DNA of 64,000 bases, taken from Anaerolineae bacterium. GTDB lineage: Bacteria; Chloroflexota; Anaerolineae; Aggregatilineales; Phototrophicaceae. Positions 38,988 to 46,900 of the stretch are shown here, piece after piece; position 1 is the stretch's first letter, and every line of letters begins with the position of its first letter. Position numbers and translations under genes: made by a program. The stretch lies in the NCBI GenBank assembly GCA_022822305.1, contig JAJEBY010000010.1, positions 78,921-142,920 on the forward strand. Reading direction: 5' to 3'. The notes beneath the pieces were generated by a model, which worked only from the letters and a program-made list of their open reading frames with translations, was not told the DNA's origin and did not search any database.

Positions 38988-39315
38988 AGCGGCTACTCCA
39001 GAATACACTTCAAATTGGCCCAGAGGACAAACCGGGTTATGGGAAGTCCGCCCCCCGTTGAGCGGGGGGACCGAGGGGGGACCAGGCGGTTATCATAACG
39101 ACGGCGACTTCTGGAAACAGCAGCGCTTTCAGCGGCGCGGCATTTTCTAGAGCGGCTAGCTCCAGAATACACTTCAAATTGGCCCAGAGGACAAACCGGG
39201 TTATGGGAAGTCCGCCCACCGTTGAGCGGGGGGACCGAGGGGGGACCAGGGTGGTTATCATAACGACGGCGACTTCTGGAAACAGCAGCGCTTCCAGCGA
39301 CGCGGAATCGGCTAG
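38922..39315 (+). repeat. Three tandem copies of the sulfite-oxidase gene tail, period about 163-165 bp
   Basis: [20 protein letters not shown](F/G)-stop encoded at 38922, 39085 and 39250; copies 2 and 3 are preceded by a G-rich hairpin insert. Confidence 0.9.
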
Positions 39316-39528
39316 TTGTCCCGATTTGCAAAGCTCTCCGCCATTTGACATAATCGCGCCCACTTGTAGCTTAAGAAGCGTTGAATTGGCGCCGGTGAGC
39401 GCCCGGCGCACATCCGATTTATGGCGGACAAGACAGACGAGCAGCGGTCCGGCACGTAACCGAAAAGTGATCAGAAATGGTGGCAGCGCAAGATTACCAG
39501 GGCCGTCGGGTGTCTTGTTGGTACTTTC

Positions 39529-41025
39529 GTGACGATCTTCACTGGCGTCATCGTTGTGCCAATTGGCCAAGAAGTGTTTAGGTCCTTCAACGAATCCGCC
39601 GCGGGTATCCTAACGGGCGACATCCAAATCCAAGGCGAAATCCAGTTGGAGCTGGTGACTCAGGATATTGCCGCTTCAGCGGCGGATACGCCCCAAGCCA
39701 CCGATGCTCGAAGAGCGGAGTTGTCAGCCTCCCCAACGCCGACGGATATTGATACCTGCGTTATGGCACCGCCTCCTCGGCTCCAGCCTGGCGATGCGGC
39801 GATGCAAATCGGCGCGGAAAACATCCGCATGCGCGATGCGCCTGGATTAGGGACGGAGGAAATCGGCAGGATCCCGCGGCAAGAGCAAGTCCACGTGGTG
39901 AACGGACCAAGATGCGCGGATGGTTTCCACTGGTTCAAGGTGGTCTCGGAAGACAACCGGCAAGGCTGGGTGGCGGAAGCGGACAATACGGGCGCGAAAG
40001 AATATTGGCTGGTCAAGGTTGTCATCAATACCGATACACCGGCGCCGACCACGACTCCCACAGACGCGCCCACCGCGACAAACACTGACACTCCCGCGCC
40101 TACCGCCACCTTCACCGCTACGCCGACAGAGTCTGGCGCGCCTGCAGCGAGCGACACGCCCACCGCCGCAAATGCCGACACCCCTGACCCGACCGATGCG
40201 ACGGTTCCGACCGATTCGCCCGGCGCAACCTTCACAGACACATCCGCGCCCACTGATCAGCCAACCGCCACATCCACCTTCACTCCGACCGACACACCTA
40301 CAGCCACATTTACTCCCACGCCGACCTGGACCGACACACCTACAGCCACATTTACTTCCACGCCGACCTGGACCGACACAGCGACAGCTACATTTACAGC
40401 CACATCCACGCCGACCGACACACCAACAGCCACATCCACGGACACGCCAACCGACACGCCGACAGCCACGAATACGCCGGCGCCGTGCCAGTTCACGCCT
40501 CCGCCGCAATTGGCGCCCGGAGACAGCGCGCTTCAGCTTGGCGCGTCATTCATAAATTTGCGCAGGGAGCCGGGTCTGAACGCACGCGTGATCACTAGAA
40601 TCAGGCGCAACGATCGCGTCGATATCGTCGCTAGGCGACAGTGCGTTGACGAACTCTATTGGTACCAGGTTGTGACCAATCGTGGCCATCAGGGTTGGGT
40701 GGCGGAAGCCGACAACGGAGCGCTCGTCTATTGGCTGGTATTGGCGGCGGATGACACGGCATGCGCGCTCGAACCTCGGTTCGCGCCCGGGGACACGGCT
40801 AACAGCAAGCCGGGACGAGCGCTCAATGTTCGTGTCGCACCCCATGTCTCCGCCGACGAGACCGACCGCGATATTGAAGGCGGCGAAAGCGTTGAGGTGC
40901 TGGGAGGACCGGTATGCGCCGACTCCTACATCTGGTACCGGGTGCGCAACGAAGCGCTGGGCATTGCTGGTTGGGTGGCGGAAGGCGGCGCCAGCGGCTA
41001 CTGGTTCTATGCGCCCGAGCGCTAA
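39529..41025 (+). CDS. SH3-like repeat protein with Thr/Pro-rich linker, N-terminus uncertain
   Basis: Three SH3b-like modules (e.g. INLRREPGLNARVITRIRRNDRVDIVARRQC...GWVAEADN) joined by a TPTATFTPTPTWTD linker. Confidence 0.8.
   Translation: MTIFTGVIVVPIGQEVFRSFNESAAGILTGDIQIQGEIQLELVTQDIAASAADTPQATDARRAELSASPTPTDIDTCVMAPPPRLQPGDAAMQIGAENIRMRDAPGLGTEEIGRIPRQEQVHVVNGPRCADGFHWFKVVSEDNRQGWVAEADNTGAKEYWLVKVVINTDTPAPTTTPTDAPTATNTDTPAPTATFTATPTESGAPAASDTPTAANADTPDPTDATVPTDSPGATFTDTSAPTDQPTATSTFTPTDTPTATFTPTPTWTDTPTATFTSTPTWTDTATATFTATSTPTDTPTATSTDTPTDTPTATNTPAPCQFTPPPQLAPGDSALQLGASFINLRREPGLNARVITRIRRNDRVDIVARRQCVDELYWYQVVTNRGHQGWVAEADNGALVYWLVLAADDTACALEPRFAPGDTANSKPGRALNVRVAPHVSADETDRDIEGGESVEVLGGPVCADSYIWYRVRNEALGIAGWVAEGGASGYWFYAPER
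40292..40420 (+). repeat. Near-perfect 42 bp (14 aa) tandem repeat in linker
   Basis: CCGACCTGGACCGACACACCTACAGCCACATTTACT(C/T)CCACG repeated. Confidence 0.8.
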
Positions 41026-41178
41026 GCGCCGCGCGCTCAATCGCGACTATGGTCGATCTTCAGGCCTGTCGCTCTCCCCTCATCTGAAACAGGAAATGAA
41101 ATTCTGAATCTACCCGCGCCCTGTGTTATCATCTAGCCACGCGTTGATCGAACCAGGCAGAAAGCGGGGCGAATCACC

Positions 41179-42279
41179 ATGCAAATGAAAGCCGCAATTC
41201 TCGAAAAAGCGAATACACCCTTCCGCATCGAAACCGTGGAATTGGATCCGCCAAAAGCCGGCGAAGTGCGGGTCAAGGTGGCGGCCGCCGGCGTCTGCCA
41301 CAGCGACTGGCATGTGGTGGAAGGCTTGTCTTATTTCCCCATGCCCATCATCTGTGGCCACGAGGGCGCCGGCGTGGTGGAAGCGGTCGGCGATGGCGTC
41401 ACGCGCGTGCAGCCCGGGGATCATGTGACCCTCAGCTTCCGAGCGGATTGCGGCGAATGCTTCTATTGCCAGAACGACAAATCCGTCTTGTGCGAGACCT
41501 TTGCCGATGCGCTGAAATCCGGCAAGCTGGTCGATGGGACGACGCGCATATCCTGGCGCGGCGAGCCCGTCTACATCATGACCGGCTTGGGATGTTTCGC
41601 TGAATACGTGGTGATTCCACAACAAGCCTGCGTGCCGATTCGGAAGGATGTCCCGTTGGAAGTGGCCGCCTTGGTCGGCTGCGCGGTATCGACCGGCGTC
41701 GGCGCGGCTTGGTATACGGCTGGCGTTCGCCCGGGCGAAAGCGTCGTGGTATTCGGCGCGGGCGGCATCGGCCTGAACATCATCCAGGGGGCGAAGCTGG
41801 TGGGCGCTTATCCCATCATCGCCGTCGATGTCAACAGCAACAAGATGGAGCTGGCGCGCGAATTTGGCGCCACGCACGCGCTGTATTCTGACGATACGGC
41901 GATTAGAGAAATCCAGTCGCTCACCGCCGGACGCGGCGCCGATCACGCCTTCGAGTCGGTGGGCATGACATCGCTGCAGGAAACCGCGCTCGAGGCGACG
42001 CGCCCGGGCGGGACGCTGACGCTGGTCGGCTTGACGCCCGTGGGCGCCAGCACCAACCTGCCCGGCTCCATCATCACGCGCACGGAGAAAGTAGTCCGCG
42101 GCAGCTTCTATGGCTCGGTGAATACATCGCGAGATTTCCCCAAGTTTTTGGACCTGTATCTGGCCGGCCAGCTGAAGCTGGAGGAGCTGGTGACGCGGCG
42201 CTGGGCGCTGGAAGAGATCAACGAAGCCTACGCGGAAATGCTGACCGGCGACGTGGCGCGCGGCGTAATTGTATTTTGA
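41179..42279 (+). CDS. Zinc-dependent alcohol dehydrogenase, copy A
   Basis: GHEGAGVVEAVGDGV, CGECFYCQNDKSVLC structural zinc loop, GAGGIGLNIIQGAKL. Confidence 0.94.
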   Translation: MQMKAAILEKANTPFRIETVELDPPKAGEVRVKVAAAGVCHSDWHVVEGLSYFPMPIICGHEGAGVVEAVGDGVTRVQPGDHVTLSFRADCGECFYCQNDKSVLCETFADALKSGKLVDGTTRISWRGEPVYIMTGLGCFAEYVVIPQQACVPIRKDVPLEVAALVGCAVSTGVGAAWYTAGVRPGESVVVFGAGGIGLNIIQGAKLVGAYPIIAVDVNSNKMELAREFGATHALYSDDTAIREIQSLTAGRGADHAFESVGMTSLQETALEATRPGGTLTLVGLTPVGASTNLPGSIITRTEKVVRGSFYGSVNTSRDFPKFLDLYLAGQLKLEELVTRRWALEEINEAYAEMLTGDVARGVIVF

Positions 42280-42313
42280 TGGTGGGCAACCCCACTACAA
42301 TTTTGCGCGGCGG

Positions 42314-42341
42314 CGGGCGACCTGATAGGTCGCCCCTACAT
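42314..42341 (-). repeat. Covarying hairpin element
   Basis: CGGGCGACCTGATAGGTCGCCCCTACA. Confidence 0.8.
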
Positions 42342-42361
42342 TTTCAAATATTGACGAAACG

Positions 42362-42388
42362 TGTAGGGGCGTTTCGCTGAAACGCCCA
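42362..42388 (+). repeat. Covarying hairpin element, TTTCG type
   Basis: TGTAGGGGCGTTTCGCTGAAACGCCCA. Confidence 0.8.
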
Positions 42389-42407
42389 CGTGGGAAAGGC
42401 CAGCACC

Positions 42408-43508
42408 ATGAAAATGCAGGCAGCCATTCTAACGGCGGCGAAAACGCCATTCCGCATCGAAACTGTGGACCTCCAAAGCCCGAAAGCGGGAGAGGCGCTG
42501 GTCAAGATGGCGGCGGCCGGCGTCTGCCACAGCGACTGGCACAGCGTGGAGGGAAAGAATGCTTTTCCCGCGCCGATGATCCTGGGTCATGAGGGCGCGG
42601 GCATCGTCGAGGCAGTCGGCGACGGCGTGACGCGGGTGCAGCCAGGCGATCACGTGACGCTCAGCTGGAAGGCCTGTTGCGGCGCATGCTTCTACTGCCA
42701 GAACGACATGTCGTCCATTTGCAACGCGCACGATACCGAAATCTTCGCGGGATTGCAAAGCGACGGCAGCACCCGCGTCTCCTGGCAGGGCGAACCGGTT
42801 TACGTGCTCGCCGGAATCGGTACCTTCGCCGAATATGTGGTGGGGCGGCAGGAAAGCTTCGTGCCCATCCGCGCGGACGTGCCGCTGGACGTGGCGGCGC
42901 TGGTCGGCTGCGCGGTATCCACCGGCGTAGGCGCCGCCATGTACACCGCCGAGGTGCGCGCCGGACAGAGCGTGGCGGTCTATGGCGCGGGCGGCGTCGG
43001 CTTGAACATCATCCAGGGCGCGGCGCTCTGTGGCGCAGATCCCATCATCGCCGTCGATGTCAACAGCACAAAAATGGAGCTGGCGCGGGAGTTCGGCGCC
43101 ACGCATACGTTGTATTCGGATGAATCGACAATTGAGCGGATTCGGGCGCTTACCGCCGGTCGCGGCGCCGATCACGTCTTTGAGTCGGTGGGCATCCCGA
43201 CCCTGCAGCAAGGCGCGCTCGAGGCCGCGCGGCCCGGCGGCATTTTGACCATCGTCGGCATCACACCCGACGAGAGTACGCTGTCCTGGAGCGGCAACCA
43301 CATCATCGCCGCCGAAAAGAAGATCCGCGGCAGCTGTTATGGCTCGATCAACCCGGCGCGAGATTTCCACCGCTTCCTCGATTTGTACAAAGCGGGCAAG
43401 CTGAAACTGGAAGAGCTGGTGACGCGGCGCTGGGCGCTGGAAGAGATCAACGAAGCCTACGCGGAAATGCTGACCGGCGACGTGGCGCGCGGCGTAATTG
43501 TCTTTTGA
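42408..43508 (+). CDS. Zinc-dependent alcohol dehydrogenase, copy B
   Basis: Same family motifs as copy A; CGACFYCQNDMSSIC; 3' end nearly identical to copy A. Confidence 0.94.
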   Translation: MKMQAAILTAAKTPFRIETVDLQSPKAGEALVKMAAAGVCHSDWHSVEGKNAFPAPMILGHEGAGIVEAVGDGVTRVQPGDHVTLSWKACCGACFYCQNDMSSICNAHDTEIFAGLQSDGSTRVSWQGEPVYVLAGIGTFAEYVVGRQESFVPIRADVPLDVAALVGCAVSTGVGAAMYTAEVRAGQSVAVYGAGGVGLNIIQGAALCGADPIIAVDVNSTKMELAREFGATHTLYSDESTIERIRALTAGRGADHVFESVGIPTLQQGALEAARPGGILTIVGITPDESTLSWSGNHIIAAEKKIRGSCYGSINPARDFHRFLDLYKAGKLKLEELVTRRWALEEINEAYAEMLTGDVARGVIVF

Positions 43509-43541
43509 CGGCGGGCAACTTCACCAAAGTTTTGCGCGGCG

Positions 43542-43569
43542 GCGGGCGACCCACTGACTCGTCCCTACA
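43542..43569 (-). repeat. Degenerate covarying hairpin element
   Basis: GCGGGCGACCCACTGACTCGTCCCTACA, stem partly mismatched. Confidence 0.6.
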
Positions 43570-43622
43570 CTTTCAAACATAATGAAACGTCCGCCCGCGT
43601 GTTATACTGATGGTGACTGAGC

Positions 43623-44216
43623 GTGAGTGAAGGCAAAGTGGCAATGGTTTCCCGTGAACGCGAATTCACCATAGACGATGTTTGGCGGCTCGAATGTCAG
43701 CCAATGAATGTGACAGAGAGATACTATCTGATTGACGGGGAGCTTTGTGTCAAGATGTCGCCGAATCAGTTGCATGGGAGCATTGCGAGCGAGATCGCGC
43801 GTCTGATGGGAAATCATGTGGTCGAGCGCGAATTAGGCCGGGTGACCATCGAGGTTGGCTATCATCCGCCGGGCGAGCGTCACACGGTGCTGCTGCCCGA
43901 TGTCGCTTTCGAGAGCCGGGCGCGGGCAGCGCGGCGAGCCCTCCCGACCTACGCTCCCTACATGCCGGATCTGGCGGTGGAGGTGGTTTCCCCTTCGCAA
44001 ACGCTGTCGCAAACGCGCCGCAAAGCCGCTGTTTACCTGCGCCATGGCGCGATCATAGTCTGGCTCATAGACCCGGAGCGCAGCCGAGCCGAGCGCTGGA
44101 CTGCCGCGGACGACGGCACGGCGACGAGCGAGATCGTTACTATGGATGGCGAATTAGACGGCGGCGCCGTCCTGCCCGGTTTCACGCTCCCGCTAAAGCG
44201 CTTGTTTTCCTTGTGA
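43623..44216 (+). CDS. Uma2 family endonuclease-like protein (DUF820)
   Basis: YYLIDGELCVKMSPNQLHGSIASEIARLM, LLPDVAFESR, PDLAVEVVSPSQT, RHGAIIVWLIDPERS. Confidence 0.9.
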   Translation: MSEGKVAMVSREREFTIDDVWRLECQPMNVTERYYLIDGELCVKMSPNQLHGSIASEIARLMGNHVVERELGRVTIEVGYHPPGERHTVLLPDVAFESRARAARRALPTYAPYMPDLAVEVVSPSQTLSQTRRKAAVYLRHGAIIVWLIDPERSRAERWTAADDGTATSEIVTMDGELDGGAVLPGFTLPLKRLFSL

Positions 44217-44249
44217 GGTCCGGCCACGCCCGTAGATTTTCATGCACAA

Positions 44250-44501
44250 ATGAACGCTGTAGGGGCGTTTCGCCGAAACGCCCGCGACTTGACATACTCT
44301 ACAAGCATAGAAGTCATCAAATCAGAGCTTGATCACAAGGTATCGAAAGAAGACTACGCGCAAGACATGGGCGACATCAAAGTCATCTTAACGCGCATAG
44401 AAGGCAAGCTGGACAACTGGCGCTGGACGCTCATCATCGTCTTGGGCATCGCCACGCTCATCATCGGCTATCTCTTGTCGCGGCTGCCCTCGCTTCCCTG
44501 A
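44250..44501 (+). CDS. Small coiled-coil/TM protein whose N-terminus lies in a hairpin repeat
   Basis: KVILTRIEGKLDNWRWTLIIVLGIATLIIGYLL; first 12 codons are hairpin-repeat sequence; TTG at 44289 is an alternative start. Confidence 0.45.
   Translation: MNAVGAFRRNARDLTYSTSIEVIKSELDHKVSKEDYAQDMGDIKVILTRIEGKLDNWRWTLIIVLGIATLIIGYLLSRLPSLP
44258..44285 (+). repeat. Covarying hairpin element, TTTCG type
   Basis: TGTAGGGGCGTTTCGCCGAAACGCCCGC. Confidence 0.85.
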
Positions 44502-44753
44502 AACCCCCTTTGCCCAGGCTGCCCCATTCACGCGGCGGCGGCAGGCGACTCACCGAGTCCCCCCAACGAATTCCGACATAGACGACTGCAGCCGGGTTTG
44601 TCCGATTCCTGCTGATTCGCATGCCCCGTCGGTCTACCCCCTCAATCCCTCATATCAATGGGGAGAGGCTCGCCTCGCGGTAAATCAACCGGGTTCACTG
44701 ATGATGGACGTGACAATTATCGGGCGCCTAAAGCGAAGTCGCTCTACCTTAGC

Positions 44754-44819
44754 TCCCCCTCTCCGTTGATACGGATGCTTCACCATAGAGATGGTGAAGG
44801 GGGTCGGGGGGAGGGGTAG
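44754..44819. repeat. G-rich hairpin element
   Basis: TCCCCCTCTCC...GGTGAAGGGGGTCGGGGGGAGGGGTAG. Confidence 0.7.
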
Positions 44820-44857
44820 AAATAAGCGCCCCTACGATTTCAGACATAGACGAATGC

Positions 44858-44885
44858 TGTAGGGGCGTTTCAGCGAAACGCCCGC
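44858..44885 (+). repeat. Covarying hairpin element, TTTCG type
   Basis: TGTAGGGGCGTTTCAGCGAAACGCCCGC. Confidence 0.85.
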
Positions 44886-44901
44886 AAATTGCTTGTCCGC
44901 C

Positions 44902-46299
44902 TTATGACGTCGGCGTGGGTGCAACGAACCGATTATCCGTATGCGTGAAGGTGAATGTCAGTTCGTGTTGCAAGGGGCCTTCCGTATCTTCACAGGAATA
45001 TACATAAAAGGTTCTTACATTCGGATTTTCCCCTTCTGTCCTTGTACTGCCTGAACAAGTTACGCCGGAGACAGTTCCAAGGAAGAGGTCTCTAACCACG
45101 CGAATGCCTGGCCGCAGCGGAGGCTCAGCGGTGGGTTGCGCTCCCGCGTAATTGCCTAAATTGCCTCGCACTGTAGTGTCCAACGAATCTGTGCATTTGC
45201 TTGTTCGTGTACAGTCGTCGTCTGGTTCGTCAGTCCCGTACGTCGCGGTCAATTTCCAGGTAATGCCGCTGATCCCGGCAAAGTTCCCGTACCTCCGAGT
45301 CAACGTCAGTTCCCAGTGTCGCGCCACCACATCGTCTTCGTCAATTGTGGGGTGAGTGAAGCACTGGACATTGCTTCTATCTCTATCGTCGCCGTCGCGA
45401 GTACCGTCGTTGGCGACATCGTCCGGAAGATTGTTGAGATTTACGCGTTGTCTCGGCCGCTTCACAAGAGCATCACTTGACGTACGATACCAGTGGTCGC
45501 AATACACAGCGAAATCTTCACTGCTTATTCTGAATCCGCCGAAAATCGATCCGTCACCTCCATCGGTTTTCAGTTCAGCGAGAGGGTTGTACATGTCAAT
45601 GCTATTCCCTTCCAGCATTAGGGTATTCGTTACTCCAGTGAGTGTCTCCCACACCGTCCGAATCTCACTGACAACAGTAACCTCAATCCCGAAGGGCGTC
45701 AGCGTCGCATCCGGCGTGATCGTGACCGCCAGAATCTCCGCCTCCAGCCGCCCGCTGTCCCAATCCTCGCGCCGCGGGCAGACCCGATCCTCGCGACAGG
45801 GATTCAGATAATAAACCGTATTCAGATCCCAGCCGCCGCTTTCCCAGTGATTGTAACGATTGCTCGCCCAGTATCCGGCTTCCCACAGCTGATGATCGGC
45901 GCCTTCCTGGCAGGGGCGGAAGAGATTGGTATTGCAGAAATTGTCATCGCGCACGGGATAGTTGCCGGTCGGGTTGCTGACGCGCTGCTCCACCGGCACA
46001 TTGCCGTCGGCGCGCCGCCGCACCAGATCCGCGCGGATCCAGGATTGCGCGCCGGAAGGCGTCCTGGCGTAATACCAGGTCCAGGGCGGGTCGGAATCGG
46101 CATCAACATCCAACACCAGCAGTACATGCCCGGCATTGGCGTAATGCTGCACGACAAAAGTCGGGCCGGGACCCCAGCGCATGCGCGCGGACTGCGCCAG
46201 CACCTCTACGTGAAAGGGGACATCCTGCGCGAATGTCATGGTCAAGATGACGAACAGAATGGCGACTATTACCAGGATGAGGGGTAGACGTTTCGACAC
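44902..46299 (-). CDS. Secreted SH3-like domain protein
   Basis: Signal segment LPLILVIVAILFVILTMTFAQ; SARMRWGPGPTFVVQHYANAGHVLLVLD SH3-like; GTG start inferred. Confidence 0.65.
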   Translation of the reverse strand: MSKRLPLILVIVAILFVILTMTFAQDVPFHVEVLAQSARMRWGPGPTFVVQHYANAGHVLLVLDVDADSDPPWTWYYARTPSGAQSWIRADLVRRRADGNVPVEQRVSNPTGNYPVRDDNFCNTNLFRPCQEGADHQLWEAGYWASNRYNHWESGGWDLNTVYYLNPCREDRVCPRREDWDSGRLEAEILAVTITPDATLTPFGIEVTVVSEIRTVWETLTGVTNTLMLEGNSIDMYNPLAELKTDGGDGSIFGGFRISSEDFAVYCDHWYRTSSDALVKRPRQRVNLNNLPDDVANDGTRDGDDRDRSNVQCFTHPTIDEDDVVARHWELTLTRRYGNFAGISGITWKLTATYGTDEPDDDCTRTSKCTDSLDTTVRGNLGNYAGAQPTAEPPLRPGIRVVRDLFLGTVSGVTCSGSTRTEGENPNVRTFYVYSCEDTEGPLQHELTFTFTHTDNRFVAPTPTS

Positions 46300-46401
46300 A
46301 ATGCCCTCCTTTCGGATCGGTGAATACGATGTTAGCACATGCCGCTAATTCGCGCAAAACGCGCTTGTTCGCTACTAGACGCTTGACGCGCTTTTTCTAC
46401 C

Positions 46402-46465
46402 CCATCCCCCGGGCCCCTTCACCAGCGCTATGGTGAAGCATTCGAAGCATCGCAGAGGGGGAGCT
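46402..46465. repeat. G-rich hairpin element
   Basis: CCCATCCCCCGGGCCCCTTCACCAGCGCTATGGTGAAG...GAGGGGGAGCTA. Confidence 0.6.
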
Positions 46466-46750
46466 AAGGCAGCTCAAGCTCGCTTGTATTGGCCGATTAT
46501 GAACGCCATTAATCATCAGAAATCCCAAGATGCTTCAATGCGAAACAAGCTTCCCCCCATTGATATGGGAGGATTGAGGGGGGTAGACCAAAGTCGAGCG
46601 CCAGTTTGCGCATTATCTGACAAGCCTTGTAGGGGTTGTCCGCTACTGCGAAACGTACGCAACACTACCTGGAAAACAACGATTTTGCGACGATTCACAG
46701 TGTTATTCCTTGCAAAACGCATCAGAATTCTGTGGAATCCGCCACGCGTT

Positions 46751-46798
46751 AGCTCCCCCTCCCTGACTTGTCGGGGAGGGGGCCGGGGGGTGGGGTAA
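46751..46798. repeat. G-rich hairpin element with G4-prone tail
   Basis: AGCTCCCCCTCCCTGACTTGTCGGGGAGGGGGCCGGGGGGTGGGGTAA. Confidence 0.75.
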
Positions 46799-46835
46799 AA
46801 GAAATCGCGTCAGGCGTCTAGTACCGGACAAGCCT

Positions 46836-46863
46836 TGTAGGGGCGACCTATCCGGTCGCCCGC
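46836..46863 (+). repeat. Covarying hairpin element, ACC type
   Basis: TGTAGGGGCGACCTATCCGGTCGCCCGC. Confidence 0.85.
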
Positions 46864-46900
46864 AGTATCCGATACTCAATGGCAATGCGACTTCATCCGC

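Noticed and set aside
40257-40496. Regular short repeats considered as a CRISPR array or minisatellite
   Set aside because: They encode an in-frame Thr/Pro linker; no spacer/repeat structure. No CRISPR array seen anywhere in the window.
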